53,813 nucleotides of DNA from a virus. How positions within the stretch are numbered: the first letter of the stretch is position 1; the number at the start of each line of letters is the position of its first letter. Positions 24,024 to 33,959 of this stretch are shown one piece after another. Made by a program: the position numbers and the translations under genes. A model generated the notes under the pieces. It had not been told where the DNA came from. It worked only from the letters and a program-made list of their open reading frames with translations, and did no database searches. The stretch lies in the IMG/VR virus record IMGVR_UViG_3300020109_000024, positions 1-53,813 of that record, one strand, 5' to 3'.

Positions 24024-27000
24024 ATGACCTTCGACGACGACGGCCCTCTCCAGGGTGCCGGCGCGCTTCCGCGCGTCCAAGGTGCCGGTGCCGGTGGCGG
24101 TGGCGGCAAAGGTGGCGGCGGATCGGCGTCCAGCGCGCCCGACACGCTGTTCTCGACGGCGACCGTGCGCCTCGTCGATCTCCTCGGCGAGGGCGAGATC
24201 GTCGGCGTGCGCGGCGGCCTGAAGGGCGTCTACCTCAACGACGTGCCCGTCCAAAACGAGGATGACAGCTACAACTTCAAGGGGCTGACGGCCGAGTTCC
24301 GCGTCGGCACGCCCGACCAGCCCTACATGGCCGGCTATCCGGACGTGCAGACGCCGCGCAACGTCGGGATCAAGGTCAACCAAGCGACCCCGGTCACGGT
24401 CTCGATCACCGACACGGACGTCGACCGCCTCCGCGTGACGGTCCAGGTGCCGTCGCTGATCCTGGCCAAAAGCGACGGCTCGGTCCGGGCGAACTCGGTC
24501 AGCTATCGCGTCCAGGCGCGCTACAGCGGCGGCCCGTGGGTCAATTCGCTCGGTGACCAGACCATCACCGGCAAGACCACCTCGGGCTACTTCCGCTCGC
24601 ACGAGATCGCGCTGCCTATCAATCCGAGCGGTGCCTCCGCGCCCTGGCAAGTGCAGGTGATCCGCCTGTCGCCGGACACCGACGACTTCAACAACAGCCA
24701 GGCGAAGTTCACCAACCAGTCGGACCTCGTCTTCTACTCGACCACCTCCATCGTCGACGCACGGTTCAGCTACCCGCATTCGGCGATGGTCGGCCTGACC
24801 GCGCAGGCGGCGTCGTTCGGCTCCAGCGTGCCCGGCCGGACTTACCTTGTCGACGGCGTGCTGATGCCGATCCCGTCGAACTACGATCCGGTGGCGCGCA
24901 CCTATTCCGGCGTCTGGGACGGCACCTTTAAGGAGGGCTTCAGCAACAACCCGGCCTGGGCGCTGAACCTGATCCTGCGCAACGACCGCTTCGGCCTCGG
25001 CGAGTTCATCGACACGGCCGCGATCGACAAGTGGTCGCTCTACGAGATTGGCCGCTACTGCGACGTTCCGGTCTCCGACGGCAAGGGCGGGCAGGAGCCG
25101 CGCTACGTCTTCAACGGCGCGATCTCGACACAGCAGGAGGCGTTCGAGCTGCTGCAGCTCATCGCCCAGGTGTTCCGCGGCACGGTCTACTGGTCGTCCG
25201 GCACCGTGACAGCGGCGCAGGACCGCCCGTCCGACCCGGTACTACTGGTGACCGAGGCCAACGCCATCGAGGGCGAGAACGGCGAGGTGTTCGCCTACGC
25301 CAGTTCGGGTCGGCGTGCGCGACACACCGTGGCGCTGGTCGCCTGGAACGACCCCGACAACCTCTACAAGCAGACCATCGAGGTCGTGGAGGATTCGGAC
25401 GGGGTCGCGCGCTACGGCTACAACCCGACCCGCATTGACCTCCTCGGCTGCACCTCGCGCGGGCAGGCGCACCGCACCGGCCTCTGGACGCTGTTCACCG
25501 AGCTGCACCAGACGCAGGTGCTAACCTACCGGGCCGGGCTCGATCACGCCGTCATCCGCCCGGGCGACATCGTCGCCGTCCAAGACCCGCAGATCGCCAA
25601 CCTCGACCTCTCGGGGCGGCTGATGGGCGGCTCGACCGCCTCGGTTCTCGTGCTGGATCGCCCGGTGACGCTGGCGAGCGGGGCAACCTACACGATCTCC
25701 GTCGTGATGCCGGACGGGACCGTGCAGGAGCGCGAGATCTCGACCGGCGCGGGGACGGTGTCGTCCGTGACGCTGCGGTCCGCCCTCCCGCAGGTGCCGG
25801 ACCCGGCCGCGGTGTGGCTCATCGCCGGCCCGATCGAGCCGCAGCTGTTCCGGGTCGTGTCGATCCGCGAGGAGGAGCCGCACATCTACGCGGTGGCGGC
25901 GCTGCAGCACGAGCCGGGCAAGTACGCGACGATCGACGACGGCGCCGCGTTCGAGCCCTCGCCGATCACCGAGTTCCCGAACATCGTGCTGCCGCCGACC
26001 AACCTGTCGGTGCGCGAGAGCCAGTACACCGAACTCGGCCAGCCGAAGCAGGCCATGACGCTGTCCTGGCTGCCGGGGCAGGCCTTCAACTCCGTCGCCT
26101 ACTTCGTGACCGTGATTCGCCCCTCGGGCGCGACGGTGACCACCCGGACGGCCAGCCAATCCATCGACTTCCTTGAGGCCGAGGTCGGCGTCTGGACCTT
26201 CGTCGTCGTGGCAATCGGTCTCAACGGCAAGTCCTCGCTGCCGGCGCAGACGGCCTACACCCTCTCGGGCTGGGCGGGGCAGGCCGCGACCACCGTGGCC
26301 AGCCTGTCGATCAAGGGCGGCGGCTCGACCTTCACCGGCCGCTCCTGCACCGTGGCCTGGACCAACCAGATCGCCGCGAGCGTGCCGCCCTACCCGGTCC
26401 GGAACGCGGTCTACGTCTTCGACGCCTCGACGCAGGCGATGGTCCATCGCGAGGTGCTGCCGGCCAGCGTCACCGAGTGGACCTACGACTACTTCCTTAA
26501 CGTCAACGAGGGCGGCCCGCGGCGTCAGTTCCGCGTCGGCGTCACCGCCTACTCGGCCGCGGGCGATGAGGGCCCGCCCTCCTATCTGACGGTGTCGAAC
26601 CCCGCGCCGGAGATCATCGTGCCCACGCTCGGCGCGACCTCGGAAGTGCTGTTCGTCGACCTCCCCAAGGTCGCGGACGCGGACTTCGCGGGGTATCTGG
26701 TCTGGGTCTCCGAGACGCCCAACATCAACCCGTTGACGGCCCCCAGCTACGACGTGGCGGGCAACTCGTTCCCGTACCGGGGCGTGCCCGACAAGACCTA
26801 CTACGTGCGGGCTGCCGCCTACGACGCATTCAGCAAGGACCCGGCGCAGCTCAACGTCAGCGCCGAGCAGTCGAAGAAGCTGACGATTCAGATCTTCGAC
26901 CCGCTGGCGCCGCCGATCCCTGGCACGCCGACCCTCGCCTCGAATGTCGCCGAGATCGCCCCGGACGGCGCGGTGACGGCGAAGGTGACGATCCAGTGGC

Positions 27001-30000
27001 TGGCGGTCACCTCGACCAACCTCGCGACCTACGAGGTCGCCATCGCCGAGGGCAACAATCCGGCCCAGGCCGCCTACGTCGGCGGTCGGGTCGTCTCCGG
27101 CACGACGGCAGCCTTTGCTGGGCTGATGCCGGGGCGCCAGTACAGCTTCAAGGTCCGCTCCAACCCGCTCAACGGCTTCGCCGACAGCGGCTGGTCCGCG
27201 GTGCTCGTCGTCACGGCGGCCCTGAACACGACCCCGCCCAACGCGCCGGCCCTGTTCACGGCGGACCCCTCGTTCGAGGCGGCCAACCTCGCCTGGGCCA
27301 ACCCCAGCAACAAGGATCTGCTCGGGATCGAGATCTGGGCCGGCATCACCAACGTGCTCGCCAACGCGACGCTGCTGAAGACCGTGCCCGCGCCGGCCTC
27401 CTTCTACCGCGACGTGCTCGGCACCACCGCCACCAAGTTCTACTGGATCCGGGCCGTCAACACGTCGGACTTCAAGTCGGGCTTCGTCGGGCCGCAGTCG
27501 GTGACCTCGGTGGCGCTGGTCGGTGCGCAGCTTGCGGCTGGCGTCATCGACGCGACCAAGCTCGCCAGCTCTATCGCGGCCAATACCGTCGTCACGACCC
27601 TGCCGACCGCGAAAACCACAGACTATGTCACCTTCGGGGGCGAACAGTACCGCTGGGATACGGCGACCAACAAGTACACCAAGGCCGTTGCTTCCACCGA
27701 TATCTCGGGCAAGATCATCGCGGCCCAGATCGACACGGTCAACAAGGAGGCCATCGCGACCGCCCTGGCGCAGTCGGCCATCCAGACGTCGCAGCTCTCG
27801 GGCAACCTCGATGCCACCCGGATCTCCGGGGCGCTGACTTCGGACCAGATCGCCAGCCTCAACGCCGCGAAGGTCGCGGGCACGCTGACGGCGGCCAACA
27901 TCGACTTCGCACGGCTCATGGGAACCATCGCTGGAACCCAGATTGCTGCGGGCTCCATCGTCGGGTCGAAGCTCGCCGTCGTCTCGACGAACATGGCATT
28001 CAACCCGGATGCGTCGCAGGGTCGGCGGGGATGGACCATCGGCGGTTCTATGCCCGCCGGGGTTGATGCCGGGGTTAGTGTGTCTTGGGCGCCGGATGGC
28101 TTCAAAGCTATCTTCACGTCGAGCACCGCAACAGCGTCTGCGATCGGTTCTTCTTACATTGATCTGTATACCCAAAACGTATCCGCAGATGGCGTATTCA
28201 GCAACTACACCGTAGCTGCTAATGTAACTTACGAGTTTTCGGCTTGCATCTCACCGCACCGTTGCGCCGGGCGCATTATTGTCCAGTGGCTCAATGCCTC
28301 TGGTGGTCACATTTCTTTTTCTGACAACGCTTCTCGCGTGGTCAACCAGCAGGTTAGTCAGGGGGCCTATGCTGCATTCCCTAAGTCTGCGATGATTGCT
28401 GTTGCACCTACTGGTGCAGTCAGTGCGCGCGTATTCTTCCGCATGGACAGTGTAGTAGGCGACAACCCCTACATGTTCGTGTCGGCCTTCATGATGGCCG
28501 CCACGCGCACCGGGGCCACCGAGACCAGCCCCTACGTGGCGCCGGGCATCACCACCATCGACGGCTCGGGTATCGTCTCGAACTCGATCACGACGCGGGT
28601 GATCGCGGCTGGCGCCATCACGGCCGATCAGATCGGTGCCAACGCGGTCACGGCCACCAAGATCTTGGCGGGTTCGGTTCAGACCGGGCACATGGTCGCC
28701 GGCACCATCGACGCCAATCGTCTCGTGGCGCAGTCGATCACAGCCGGTTTGCTCGCCGCCAACTCGGTGACGGCCGAGAAGGTTTTGGCCGGGTCCATCA
28801 CGGCGAGCAAGCTGACCCTGGCCGACACGACCAACGCGCTGCTGAACGGCCACTTTCTTAATCAATCGAGCGAGGGCTGGGCTCTCTACGGCGATACGGG
28901 TATCGATGTAGCTAGCGCAGATGATCAGGGAGGGCAGTGGCGTCTCACCGGCACCACTGAAATGTATTTCGCGCGTAGTGCGCAGTGGATACAGGTCACC
29001 CCTGGTGAGATTTTGTATCTCTCCACGATGGTCTACAGCAACCGTAACGCAGGCAGTGCGGGTATTTATCTGGAATTCTACAATCAAGCGGACGGGGGTG
29101 GCTTTGGCGCCTTTACCGCGACTCGCAGTGAGAAAGGGAGCTGGGTCAAGGGCGAGGGGCAGGTTACGGTCCCTGTCGGCCGGCAGAAGGTAAGGGTCGT
29201 TCTCTACGCCGACGCGCCGGGGACCGGCAGGGTCTTCTTTGGAAAGGTCCAAGTCCGCCGCGCCAACGGGGCCGAACTCATTGTGGACGGCGCGATCACG
29301 ACCAATAAGCTGGTCGCCAACGCGGTAACTTCCGACAAGATCACGGCGAACGCCATCACCACGGCCCACATCTCGGCCGGGGCGATCAAGGCCGACCAGC
29401 TTGATGTGGGGGCTGTAACCGCCGCCAAACTTGGTGTCGGTCTCAACACGGGCAACCTGATCTGGAACAGCGAGGGTACAGCAGACGGCCTGAACGGTGG
29501 TGCTGCTGGTACTCAGCCAAATCCCATCTGCGATATGGTAGTTGACTGGAAAGTCAACGGCTCAATCCGGTCAATTCGCCTTCACCACACCAACCCCACC
29601 AACGGGGCCTACAACACCACGGATATTCAAAATCCGGCGGCCGGGGGCGGCTACACTTGGGAAATCCCGGTCCAGGGTGGTAAGCGTTACGAGTTTTCCT
29701 GCTACGTCTCCGTGCATGGTCCTTGTCGGGCGTATATCCAGGCACACTTCAACGACGGCAACGGGTTCTTCCCCGGCAACACCAGCAACATCATGAACAC
29801 CAACGGGAGGCAGGGTGCCCCCGGTGATGATTGGCGTTGCAAGATTATGGTCGATGCGCCTGGCACCGCGCAGAAAGTCTTGCTCCGTCTCGTGGTGGAG
29901 TATCAGGGCACTTCGGCATGCTGGGGCTTCTTCTCCGGGTTCTATCTCGGTATTGCTGGGGCGAACACGACAGCCTTTTCGGAATGGACGCTTCAGAGCC

Positions 30001-31418
30001 GTACTGTTATCAGCGGTGGACAGATCTCCACAAATTCGCTGAACGCAAACCGGATCGTTGCACGCACGATTACGGCGGATCGACTTGCACTACGGTCCAT
30101 TCTTGCCGAGAACTTGGTTGCTAACACTATTACTGGCGAGGAGATTGCGGTTGGGGGCGTTCACGCCAACCGTATCCAGTCGAACACGATCACAGCTACA
30201 CAGATTGCTGCCAACTCGATCTCGGCCAGCCGCCTCAATATCGAGCTGCGCGGCATCATGCCGGTCAACATCTACTTCGAGATGGAGCGCGACGGGAATG
30301 GTAACCCGACCGGTTGGCTGAAGTGGACGGCCGGTCAGATCGAATACATCGACCACAATGGGAACCGCGCCTTCTCGCAGATCCCCGCTGGCCGGATGCA
30401 GCGCGGGTCGGACGGGTGGGTGACGGTGTGGTTCAACATCGCCGCACCGGGTCAGCTACAGGCCAATTCGGGGAATAACATTGCGGGTATCCGAGCCGAT
30501 CCTAACTGTATTCTGGTGGCGACTTCGGCCGACCTCACAGGTGTCATCGTCAACTGGGGCGGCACGGTCATCGACGGTGACAAGATCGTCGCCAACTCGA
30601 TCCAGGCGCGGAACATCGCCGCGAACCAGATCCAGACGACCCACATGGCGGCCAACTCGATCAACGGCGACCGGATCGCCGCTGGTACGATCTCGGCCGA
30701 CAAGATCACGACCGGCACCCTTACGGTAAACGCCGTGTTCTCGCTTGGCTCGAATAGCCAAACTGACCTGTACGCTCACCCTAATGGTGGCATCTTCCGT
30801 GTCCGTAACCGGCAGCTGAACCAGTGGCGCGCGGCGTTCGGCTACGTCGGCGACTGGACCGGGGACGGTAATGACTTTGGATTGCTGCTCTGGGGTGCGG
30901 ACGGGGTCAACCGCCTGCGGTTCTCGAACGCCGTCAACTTCATCGACGGCGTGATCATTTCAGATGCGACGATCCAGAACGCCAAGATCGCGAACCTGAC
31001 CATCGGCAACGAGAAGGTTCAGTCCGAGGCTATCACGCGGGGCGCATTCGCCACGACAGGGGCGGGCGGGGCCGACACATCGGTGGGCCTGACCATCCGT
31101 AACCCCGGAACCCGCGTCGTCATCTGGGTGGCCCGCACAGGCGCGGCCGGTCAGCGCTACCTCACGGGTGCGGTGACGGGGCAGCTTCAGATCTACTGGG
31201 CGCGGCCGGGTCAAGGTTGGGAGCTTATCCGTGCGATCCCGAACGCTTTTATGTACGAATACGTCAACGGGCAGGGTAACTATCTTCAGCACTTGCCGAC
31301 GTCAGACATGTGTCAGGTGGGCACACTTGAAGGCGGCTACTACCAGTTCCGTGTTCTTGACACCAGCGCCGCGGGTGCTTCGTCTGTTTCCATCTGCGCT
31401 GTAGAGTTCTCCAAATGA
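24024..31418 (+). CDS. Central tail fibre / host specificity protein (gpJ-like)
   Basis: 2464 residues, about twice lambda J. Residues 1-640 match the J core that caps the tail tube (TVRLVDLLGEGEIVG, GVYLNDVPVQNEDDSYNF, WDGTFKEGFSNNPAW). Fibronectin type III-like domains follow (about 650-1160). Then come three separate lectin/CBM-like beta-sandwich inserts near 1315-1500, 1605-1745 and 1805-1990, each framed by runs of a ten-residue A/N-x-I-T-A-x-x-I/L repeat. The C-terminal domain (2240-2464) is a different beta fold ending VSICAVEFSK. Inserts use many A/T-ending codons (GGT, GTA, TCT) unlike the rest, a sign of exchange. It contacts the host receptor. Confidence 0.92.
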   Translation: MTFDDDGPLQGAGALPRVQGAGAGGGGGKGGGGSASSAPDTLFSTATVRLVDLLGEGEIVGVRGGLKGVYLNDVPVQNEDDSYNFKGLTAEFRVGTPDQPYMAGYPDVQTPRNVGIKVNQATPVTVSITDTDVDRLRVTVQVPSLILAKSDGSVRANSVSYRVQARYSGGPWVNSLGDQTITGKTTSGYFRSHEIALPINPSGASAPWQVQVIRLSPDTDDFNNSQAKFTNQSDLVFYSTTSIVDARFSYPHSAMVGLTAQAASFGSSVPGRTYLVDGVLMPIPSNYDPVARTYSGVWDGTFKEGFSNNPAWALNLILRNDRFGLGEFIDTAAIDKWSLYEIGRYCDVPVSDGKGGQEPRYVFNGAISTQQEAFELLQLIAQVFRGTVYWSSGTVTAAQDRPSDPVLLVTEANAIEGENGEVFAYASSGRRARHTVALVAWNDPDNLYKQTIEVVEDSDGVARYGYNPTRIDLLGCTSRGQAHRTGLWTLFTELHQTQVLTYRAGLDHAVIRPGDIVAVQDPQIANLDLSGRLMGGSTASVLVLDRPVTLASGATYTISVVMPDGTVQEREISTGAGTVSSVTLRSALPQVPDPAAVWLIAGPIEPQLFRVVSIREEEPHIYAVAALQHEPGKYATIDDGAAFEPSPITEFPNIVLPPTNLSVRESQYTELGQPKQAMTLSWLPGQAFNSVAYFVTVIRPSGATVTTRTASQSIDFLEAEVGVWTFVVVAIGLNGKSSLPAQTAYTLSGWAGQAATTVASLSIKGGGSTFTGRSCTVAWTNQIAASVPPYPVRNAVYVFDASTQAMVHREVLPASVTEWTYDYFLNVNEGGPRRQFRVGVTAYSAAGDEGPPSYLTVSNPAPEIIVPTLGATSEVLFVDLPKVADADFAGYLVWVSETPNINPLTAPSYDVAGNSFPYRGVPDKTYYVRAAAYDAFSKDPAQLNVSAEQSKKLTIQIFDPLAPPIPGTPTLASNVAEIAPDGAVTAKVTIQWLAVTSTNLATYEVAIAEGNNPAQAAYVGGRVVSGTTAAFAGLMPGRQYSFKVRSNPLNGFADSGWSAVLVVTAALNTTPPNAPALFTADPSFEAANLAWANPSNKDLLGIEIWAGITNVLANATLLKTVPAPASFYRDVLGTTATKFYWIRAVNTSDFKSGFVGPQSVTSVALVGAQLAAGVIDATKLASSIAANTVVTTLPTAKTTDYVTFGGEQYRWDTATNKYTKAVASTDISGKIIAAQIDTVNKEAIATALAQSAIQTSQLSGNLDATRISGALTSDQIASLNAAKVAGTLTAANIDFARLMGTIAGTQIAAGSIVGSKLAVVSTNMAFNPDASQGRRGWTIGGSMPAGVDAGVSVSWAPDGFKAIFTSSTATASAIGSSYIDLYTQNVSADGVFSNYTVAANVTYEFSACISPHRCAGRIIVQWLNASGGHISFSDNASRVVNQQVSQGAYAAFPKSAMIAVAPTGAVSARVFFRMDSVVGDNPYMFVSAFMMAATRTGATETSPYVAPGITTIDGSGIVSNSITTRVIAAGAITADQIGANAVTATKILAGSVQTGHMVAGTIDANRLVAQSITAGLLAANSVTAEKVLAGSITASKLTLADTTNALLNGHFLNQSSEGWALYGDTGIDVASADDQGGQWRLTGTTEMYFARSAQWIQVTPGEILYLSTMVYSNRNAGSAGIYLEFYNQADGGGFGAFTATRSEKGSWVKGEGQVTVPVGRQKVRVVLYADAPGTGRVFFGKVQVRRANGAELIVDGAITTNKLVANAVTSDKITANAITTAHISAGAIKADQLDVGAVTAAKLGVGLNTGNLIWNSEGTADGLNGGAAGTQPNPICDMVVDWKVNGSIRSIRLHHTNPTNGAYNTTDIQNPAAGGGYTWEIPVQGGKRYEFSCYVSVHGPCRAYIQAHFNDGNGFFPGNTSNIMNTNGRQGAPGDDWRCKIMVDAPGTAQKVLLRLVVEYQGTSACWGFFSGFYLGIAGANTTAFSEWTLQSRTVISGGQISTNSLNANRIVARTITADRLALRSILAENLVANTITGEEIAVGGVHANRIQSNTITATQIAANSISASRLNIELRGIMPVNIYFEMERDGNGNPTGWLKWTAGQIEYIDHNGNRAFSQIPAGRMQRGSDGWVTVWFNIAAPGQLQANSGNNIAGIRADPNCILVATSADLTGVIVNWGGTVIDGDKIVANSIQARNIAANQIQTTHMAANSINGDRIAAGTISADKITTGTLTVNAVFSLGSNSQTDLYAHPNGGIFRVRNRQLNQWRAAFGYVGDWTGDGNDFGLLLWGADGVNRLRFSNAVNFIDGVIISDATIQNAKIANLTIGNEKVQSEAITRGAFATTGAGGADTSVGLTIRNPGTRVVIWVARTGAAGQRYLTGAVTGQLQIYWARPGQGWELIRAIPNAFMYEYVNGQGNYLQHLPTSDMCQVGTLEGGYYQFRVLDTSAAGASSVSICAVEFSK

Positions 31419-31885
31419 ACCAACTGGAAATCCCCTCCCCAATCACGGACTTGGGCAACCAGACAGGCCTTGTCCGGTTCGTGGATTACGACCCGAGCGG
31501 GCGGATCATCGCTGACGGGGGTATGTCGGAGCAGGATGTCCCCGCCGCGCAGCAGTTCCGGTTGCAGCCGTTCCTTCTTGGAGACGGCAAGCCCGAGACC
31601 CACTACGTCGAGTTCGTGGGCGATGCCCGCGCTCCGGTCCTGCGCGTCCGGCCCGCGTTCACGGAGGGCTTCGACAAGACCGAGGTCGCGCTGCGCGAGG
31701 CCGCCACCCTGGCGGATCTGCCGGCGGCCACGGTCTCGTTCGAGGGGCCGATGAAGGGTACGCACCGGCACCCCGGCGGCGACTTGGTGGTCGGCTGGAC
31801 CCTCCCCGGCACCTACACCGTGCGGATCGAGGCGTTCCCCTATCTGCCGGCCGAGTTCACGCTGACCGTCGGGGATGCCACGTGA
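31415..31885 (+). CDS. Hypothetical protein following J
   Basis: 156 residues overlapping J by 4 bases (ATGA). It appears all-beta: FVDYDPSGRIIADGGMSEQD, PETHYVEFVGDARAPVLRVRP, and a final GGDLVVGWTLPGTYTVRIEAFPYLPAEFTLTV reminiscent of an Ig-like fold. Its place suggests a fibre accessory protein or a J-bound chaperone. No family recognised. Confidence 0.65.
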   Translation: MNQLEIPSPITDLGNQTGLVRFVDYDPSGRIIADGGMSEQDVPAAQQFRLQPFLLGDGKPETHYVEFVGDARAPVLRVRPAFTEGFDKTEVALREAATLADLPAATVSFEGPMKGTHRHPGGDLVVGWTLPGTYTVRIEAFPYLPAEFTLTVGDAT

Positions 31886-32289
31886 TCCTGTTCGGCCCCG
31901 AATTCGATGAGTTGCGCGAACGCGCCAAGGCCGCGGCCATGCTCCACTTCGTCGAGCAGGCCAGCCAGGACGGCGTCCCGCCCACGCTGCGCGCCATGTA
32001 CGTGCGCAAGGCCGAACAGGCGCAGCTCGTGCTTGACGGCTGCTCCTCGTCCCTGATCGAGGGCGAGGCCGCGCTGCGCGGGATCACCGCGATTCAGATG
32101 GCTCAGGTCGTGATCTCGATGGCCGCTGCCGGCGGCGACGAGATCGAGCTGAAGCGGATGGAGACCAACGTCGCGATCGAGACGGCCGCGACGGAGACCG
32201 AAATCGTCGAGGCCCTGCGGACCCGCGGCATCACGATGCAGATCGACCTTTCCCAGATCGGCGCTGCCAGCGCCGACAGCGGCGCGTAG
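31882..32289 (+). CDS. Hypothetical helical protein after J
   Basis: 135 residues from GTG 31882 (GTGA overlap). It is mostly helical: FDELRERAKAAAMLHFVEQASQDGVPPTLRAMYVRKAEQAQLVLDG, then repeated short helices rich in Glu and Ala. Similar small proteins often follow fibre genes in alphaproteobacterial phages. A chaperone for the J C-terminus is conceivable but not shown. Confidence 0.6.
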   Translation: MILFGPEFDELRERAKAAAMLHFVEQASQDGVPPTLRAMYVRKAEQAQLVLDGCSSSLIEGEAALRGITAIQMAQVVISMAAAGGDEIELKRMETNVAIETAATETEIVEALRTRGITMQIDLSQIGAASADSGA

Positions 32290-32400
32290 CCTCTCACCGG
32301 GCGCGCACAACCGGCTTTGCCTCTCACGAGGGGCCGGTTCGCTGAACACAACCCCGACGCCGGCCGGGTGAAGCCGCGCATTCCCACCGGAGCACCACCG

Positions 32401-32634
32401 ATGTCCGACACCCGCATTTCCGCGGCCGATCTTCTGCGCCTTGCCGCCATCGCCTCCGTCTCGCCGGAGGGCACCGCCGACGAGGTCGTCGCGATCCTGC
32501 AGCGCACCGGGCCTGCCGAAGGCGAGCCCGCTCCGGCCATCTCGGCTGACGCGATCACCACCGCCTCGATCACCGCCGGACAGATCCGGGTGATCGACGA
32601 CGCCGATTCCGACAAGCTCGCCAAGCCGGAGTGA
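32401..32634 (+). CDS. Small hypothetical protein before the endolysin
   Basis: 77 residues from ATG 32401, with GGAG 8 bases before. It has a helix (ISAADLLRLAAIASVSPEGTADEVVAIL) and a short stretch ISADAITTASITAGQIRV that echoes the ten-residue repeat of J, so it may also be fibre-associated. Bases 32290-32400 hold an imperfect hairpin (AACCGGC/GCCGGTT) and no gene. Confidence 0.6.
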   Translation: MSDTRISAADLLRLAAIASVSPEGTADEVVAILQRTGPAEGEPAPAISADAITTASITAGQIRVIDDADSDKLAKPE

Positions 32635-32640
32635 CCTGCC

Positions 32641-33882
32641 ATGAGCCTCCCCGCACCCGCCAAGCGGCTCCTCGACTTCATCGGCTCGAAGGAGGCCCCC
32701 CGCGGCTACGACACCGTGTTCGGCAACCGCATGGATCGGATGCCGAAGCCCCTCACCACCATGACGGTCGATGAGACCATCGCGCAGGGCAAGTGGCGCA
32801 CCGACACCTTCGGCTCCAGCGCCGCCGGCCGCTACCAGTTCATGCGGGCCACCCTGGCGAGCCTGAAGCAGACCGAGCGCCTGACCGGCCGCGAGCGGAT
32901 GACGGCCGACCTGCAGGACCGGCTCGGCTATGCCCTGCTGCTGCGCCGAGGCTACGCCAAGTTCATGGCCGGGCAACTGTCGGTCGCCGGCTTCGGCCTC
33001 GCCCTTGCGCAGGAGTGGGCCTCGTTCCCGGTCCTGGCGGCGACGAAGGGCGCGCACCGGCAGGTTCAGCGTGGGCAGACCTATTACCTCGGCGACGGCC
33101 TCAACAAGGTGCTGGCGACCGCGGGCGAGGTTGAGACCGTGCTGAACCAGATGCGGGCCATGCCGGCGGTGACTGTAGCTGATGCGCCGATGGTGACGCC
33201 CGCTCCGAAGCCGAGCATCCCGCCCGCGCTTCCCCAGGCGCAGGATCTCGTGGTGCCCGACGAGAGCAAGCTGTCGCGCTGGCTCCCCTGGCTGTTCAAG
33301 AAGAAGCCCACCGTCGCGGCAGCGGTCTCCCGCCCCGGCCTCAAGCCCGGCGGCAGCGAAGCGCTCTGGGACGTGCAGAAGGCGCTCCGCGACCGCGCCT
33401 ACTACACCAAGGGCTTCCTCGACGGCCTGGACGGGCCACTGACGCAGGAAGCCACCGCCCAGGCCCGTAAGGACAACGGCCTCGGTGACGGCGGAATCGA
33501 CAGCGCGTTCATGGCGGCGCTGCCGGCGATGCCTCATCGGCCGGTGCCCGCGGACCGCGCCAAGGTCTCGCTCAGCAAGGCCGCGCAGCACGCACCCGAA
33601 CTGTTCGGCCCGGCGAAGTGGCTGGCCGGGCTTGGGCTCGGCACGCTCGGCCTGGGCGGCGCGGACGGGGCCGGCCTGCTCGACAACGTGCAGGGCACCT
33701 TCGTGCGGATCAACGACACCGCCGACAAGGTGCAGACCGGCCTCGGCTACGTGACGTCGATCATCGCCTTCCTCGTCGAGCACAAGACGCTCGTGTTCGT
33801 CATCCTCGGCCTGTTCCTGGTCATGAAAGCGGCCGGCTACGCACTCGATGCCTGGATCAAGGTGCGGACGGCCTTCTTCTGA
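32641..33882 (+). CDS. Endolysin: lambda R-like muramidase with PG-binding domain and C-terminal membrane anchor
   Basis: 413 residues. The N-terminal 150 resemble lambda R-type transglycosylase/lysozyme: FIGSKEAPRGYDTVFG with candidate catalytic Glu18 (lambda Glu19), and SSAAGRYQFMRATLASL. Residues about 235-290 form a PG_binding_1-like domain (LWDVQKALRDRAYYTKGFLDGLDGPLTQEAT). Residues 370-402 are one hydrophobic segment (TSIIAFLVEHKTLVFVILGLFLVMKAAGYAL). A C-terminal membrane segment is unusual for an endolysin; it may tether the enzyme until the membrane is depolarised. There is no N-terminal signal. Confidence 0.87.
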   Translation: MSLPAPAKRLLDFIGSKEAPRGYDTVFGNRMDRMPKPLTTMTVDETIAQGKWRTDTFGSSAAGRYQFMRATLASLKQTERLTGRERMTADLQDRLGYALLLRRGYAKFMAGQLSVAGFGLALAQEWASFPVLAATKGAHRQVQRGQTYYLGDGLNKVLATAGEVETVLNQMRAMPAVTVADAPMVTPAPKPSIPPALPQAQDLVVPDESKLSRWLPWLFKKKPTVAAAVSRPGLKPGGSEALWDVQKALRDRAYYTKGFLDGLDGPLTQEATAQARKDNGLGDGGIDSAFMAALPAMPHRPVPADRAKVSLSKAAQHAPELFGPAKWLAGLGLGTLGLGGADGAGLLDNVQGTFVRINDTADKVQTGLGYVTSIIAFLVEHKTLVFVILGLFLVMKAAGYALDAWIKVRTAFF

Positions 33883-33959
33883 GCCCGTCGGCCGGCCTCC
33901 CGCAGTCCGGCCGTCCCTACCTCTGTTTGCGGGTAAGAGCATGCCCACCTGGAGATGTC

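Noticed and set aside
25521-28175. 884-codon open frame on the minus strand inside the J gene
   Set aside because: Antisense shadow of a high-GC gene; Arg/Gly/Asp-rich composition without domains, while the plus frame is a clear J protein.
31840-33948. 702-codon minus-strand frame over the fibre-accessory and endolysin genes
   Set aside because: Same kind of shadow; it crosses three well supported plus-strand genes and has no start signal.
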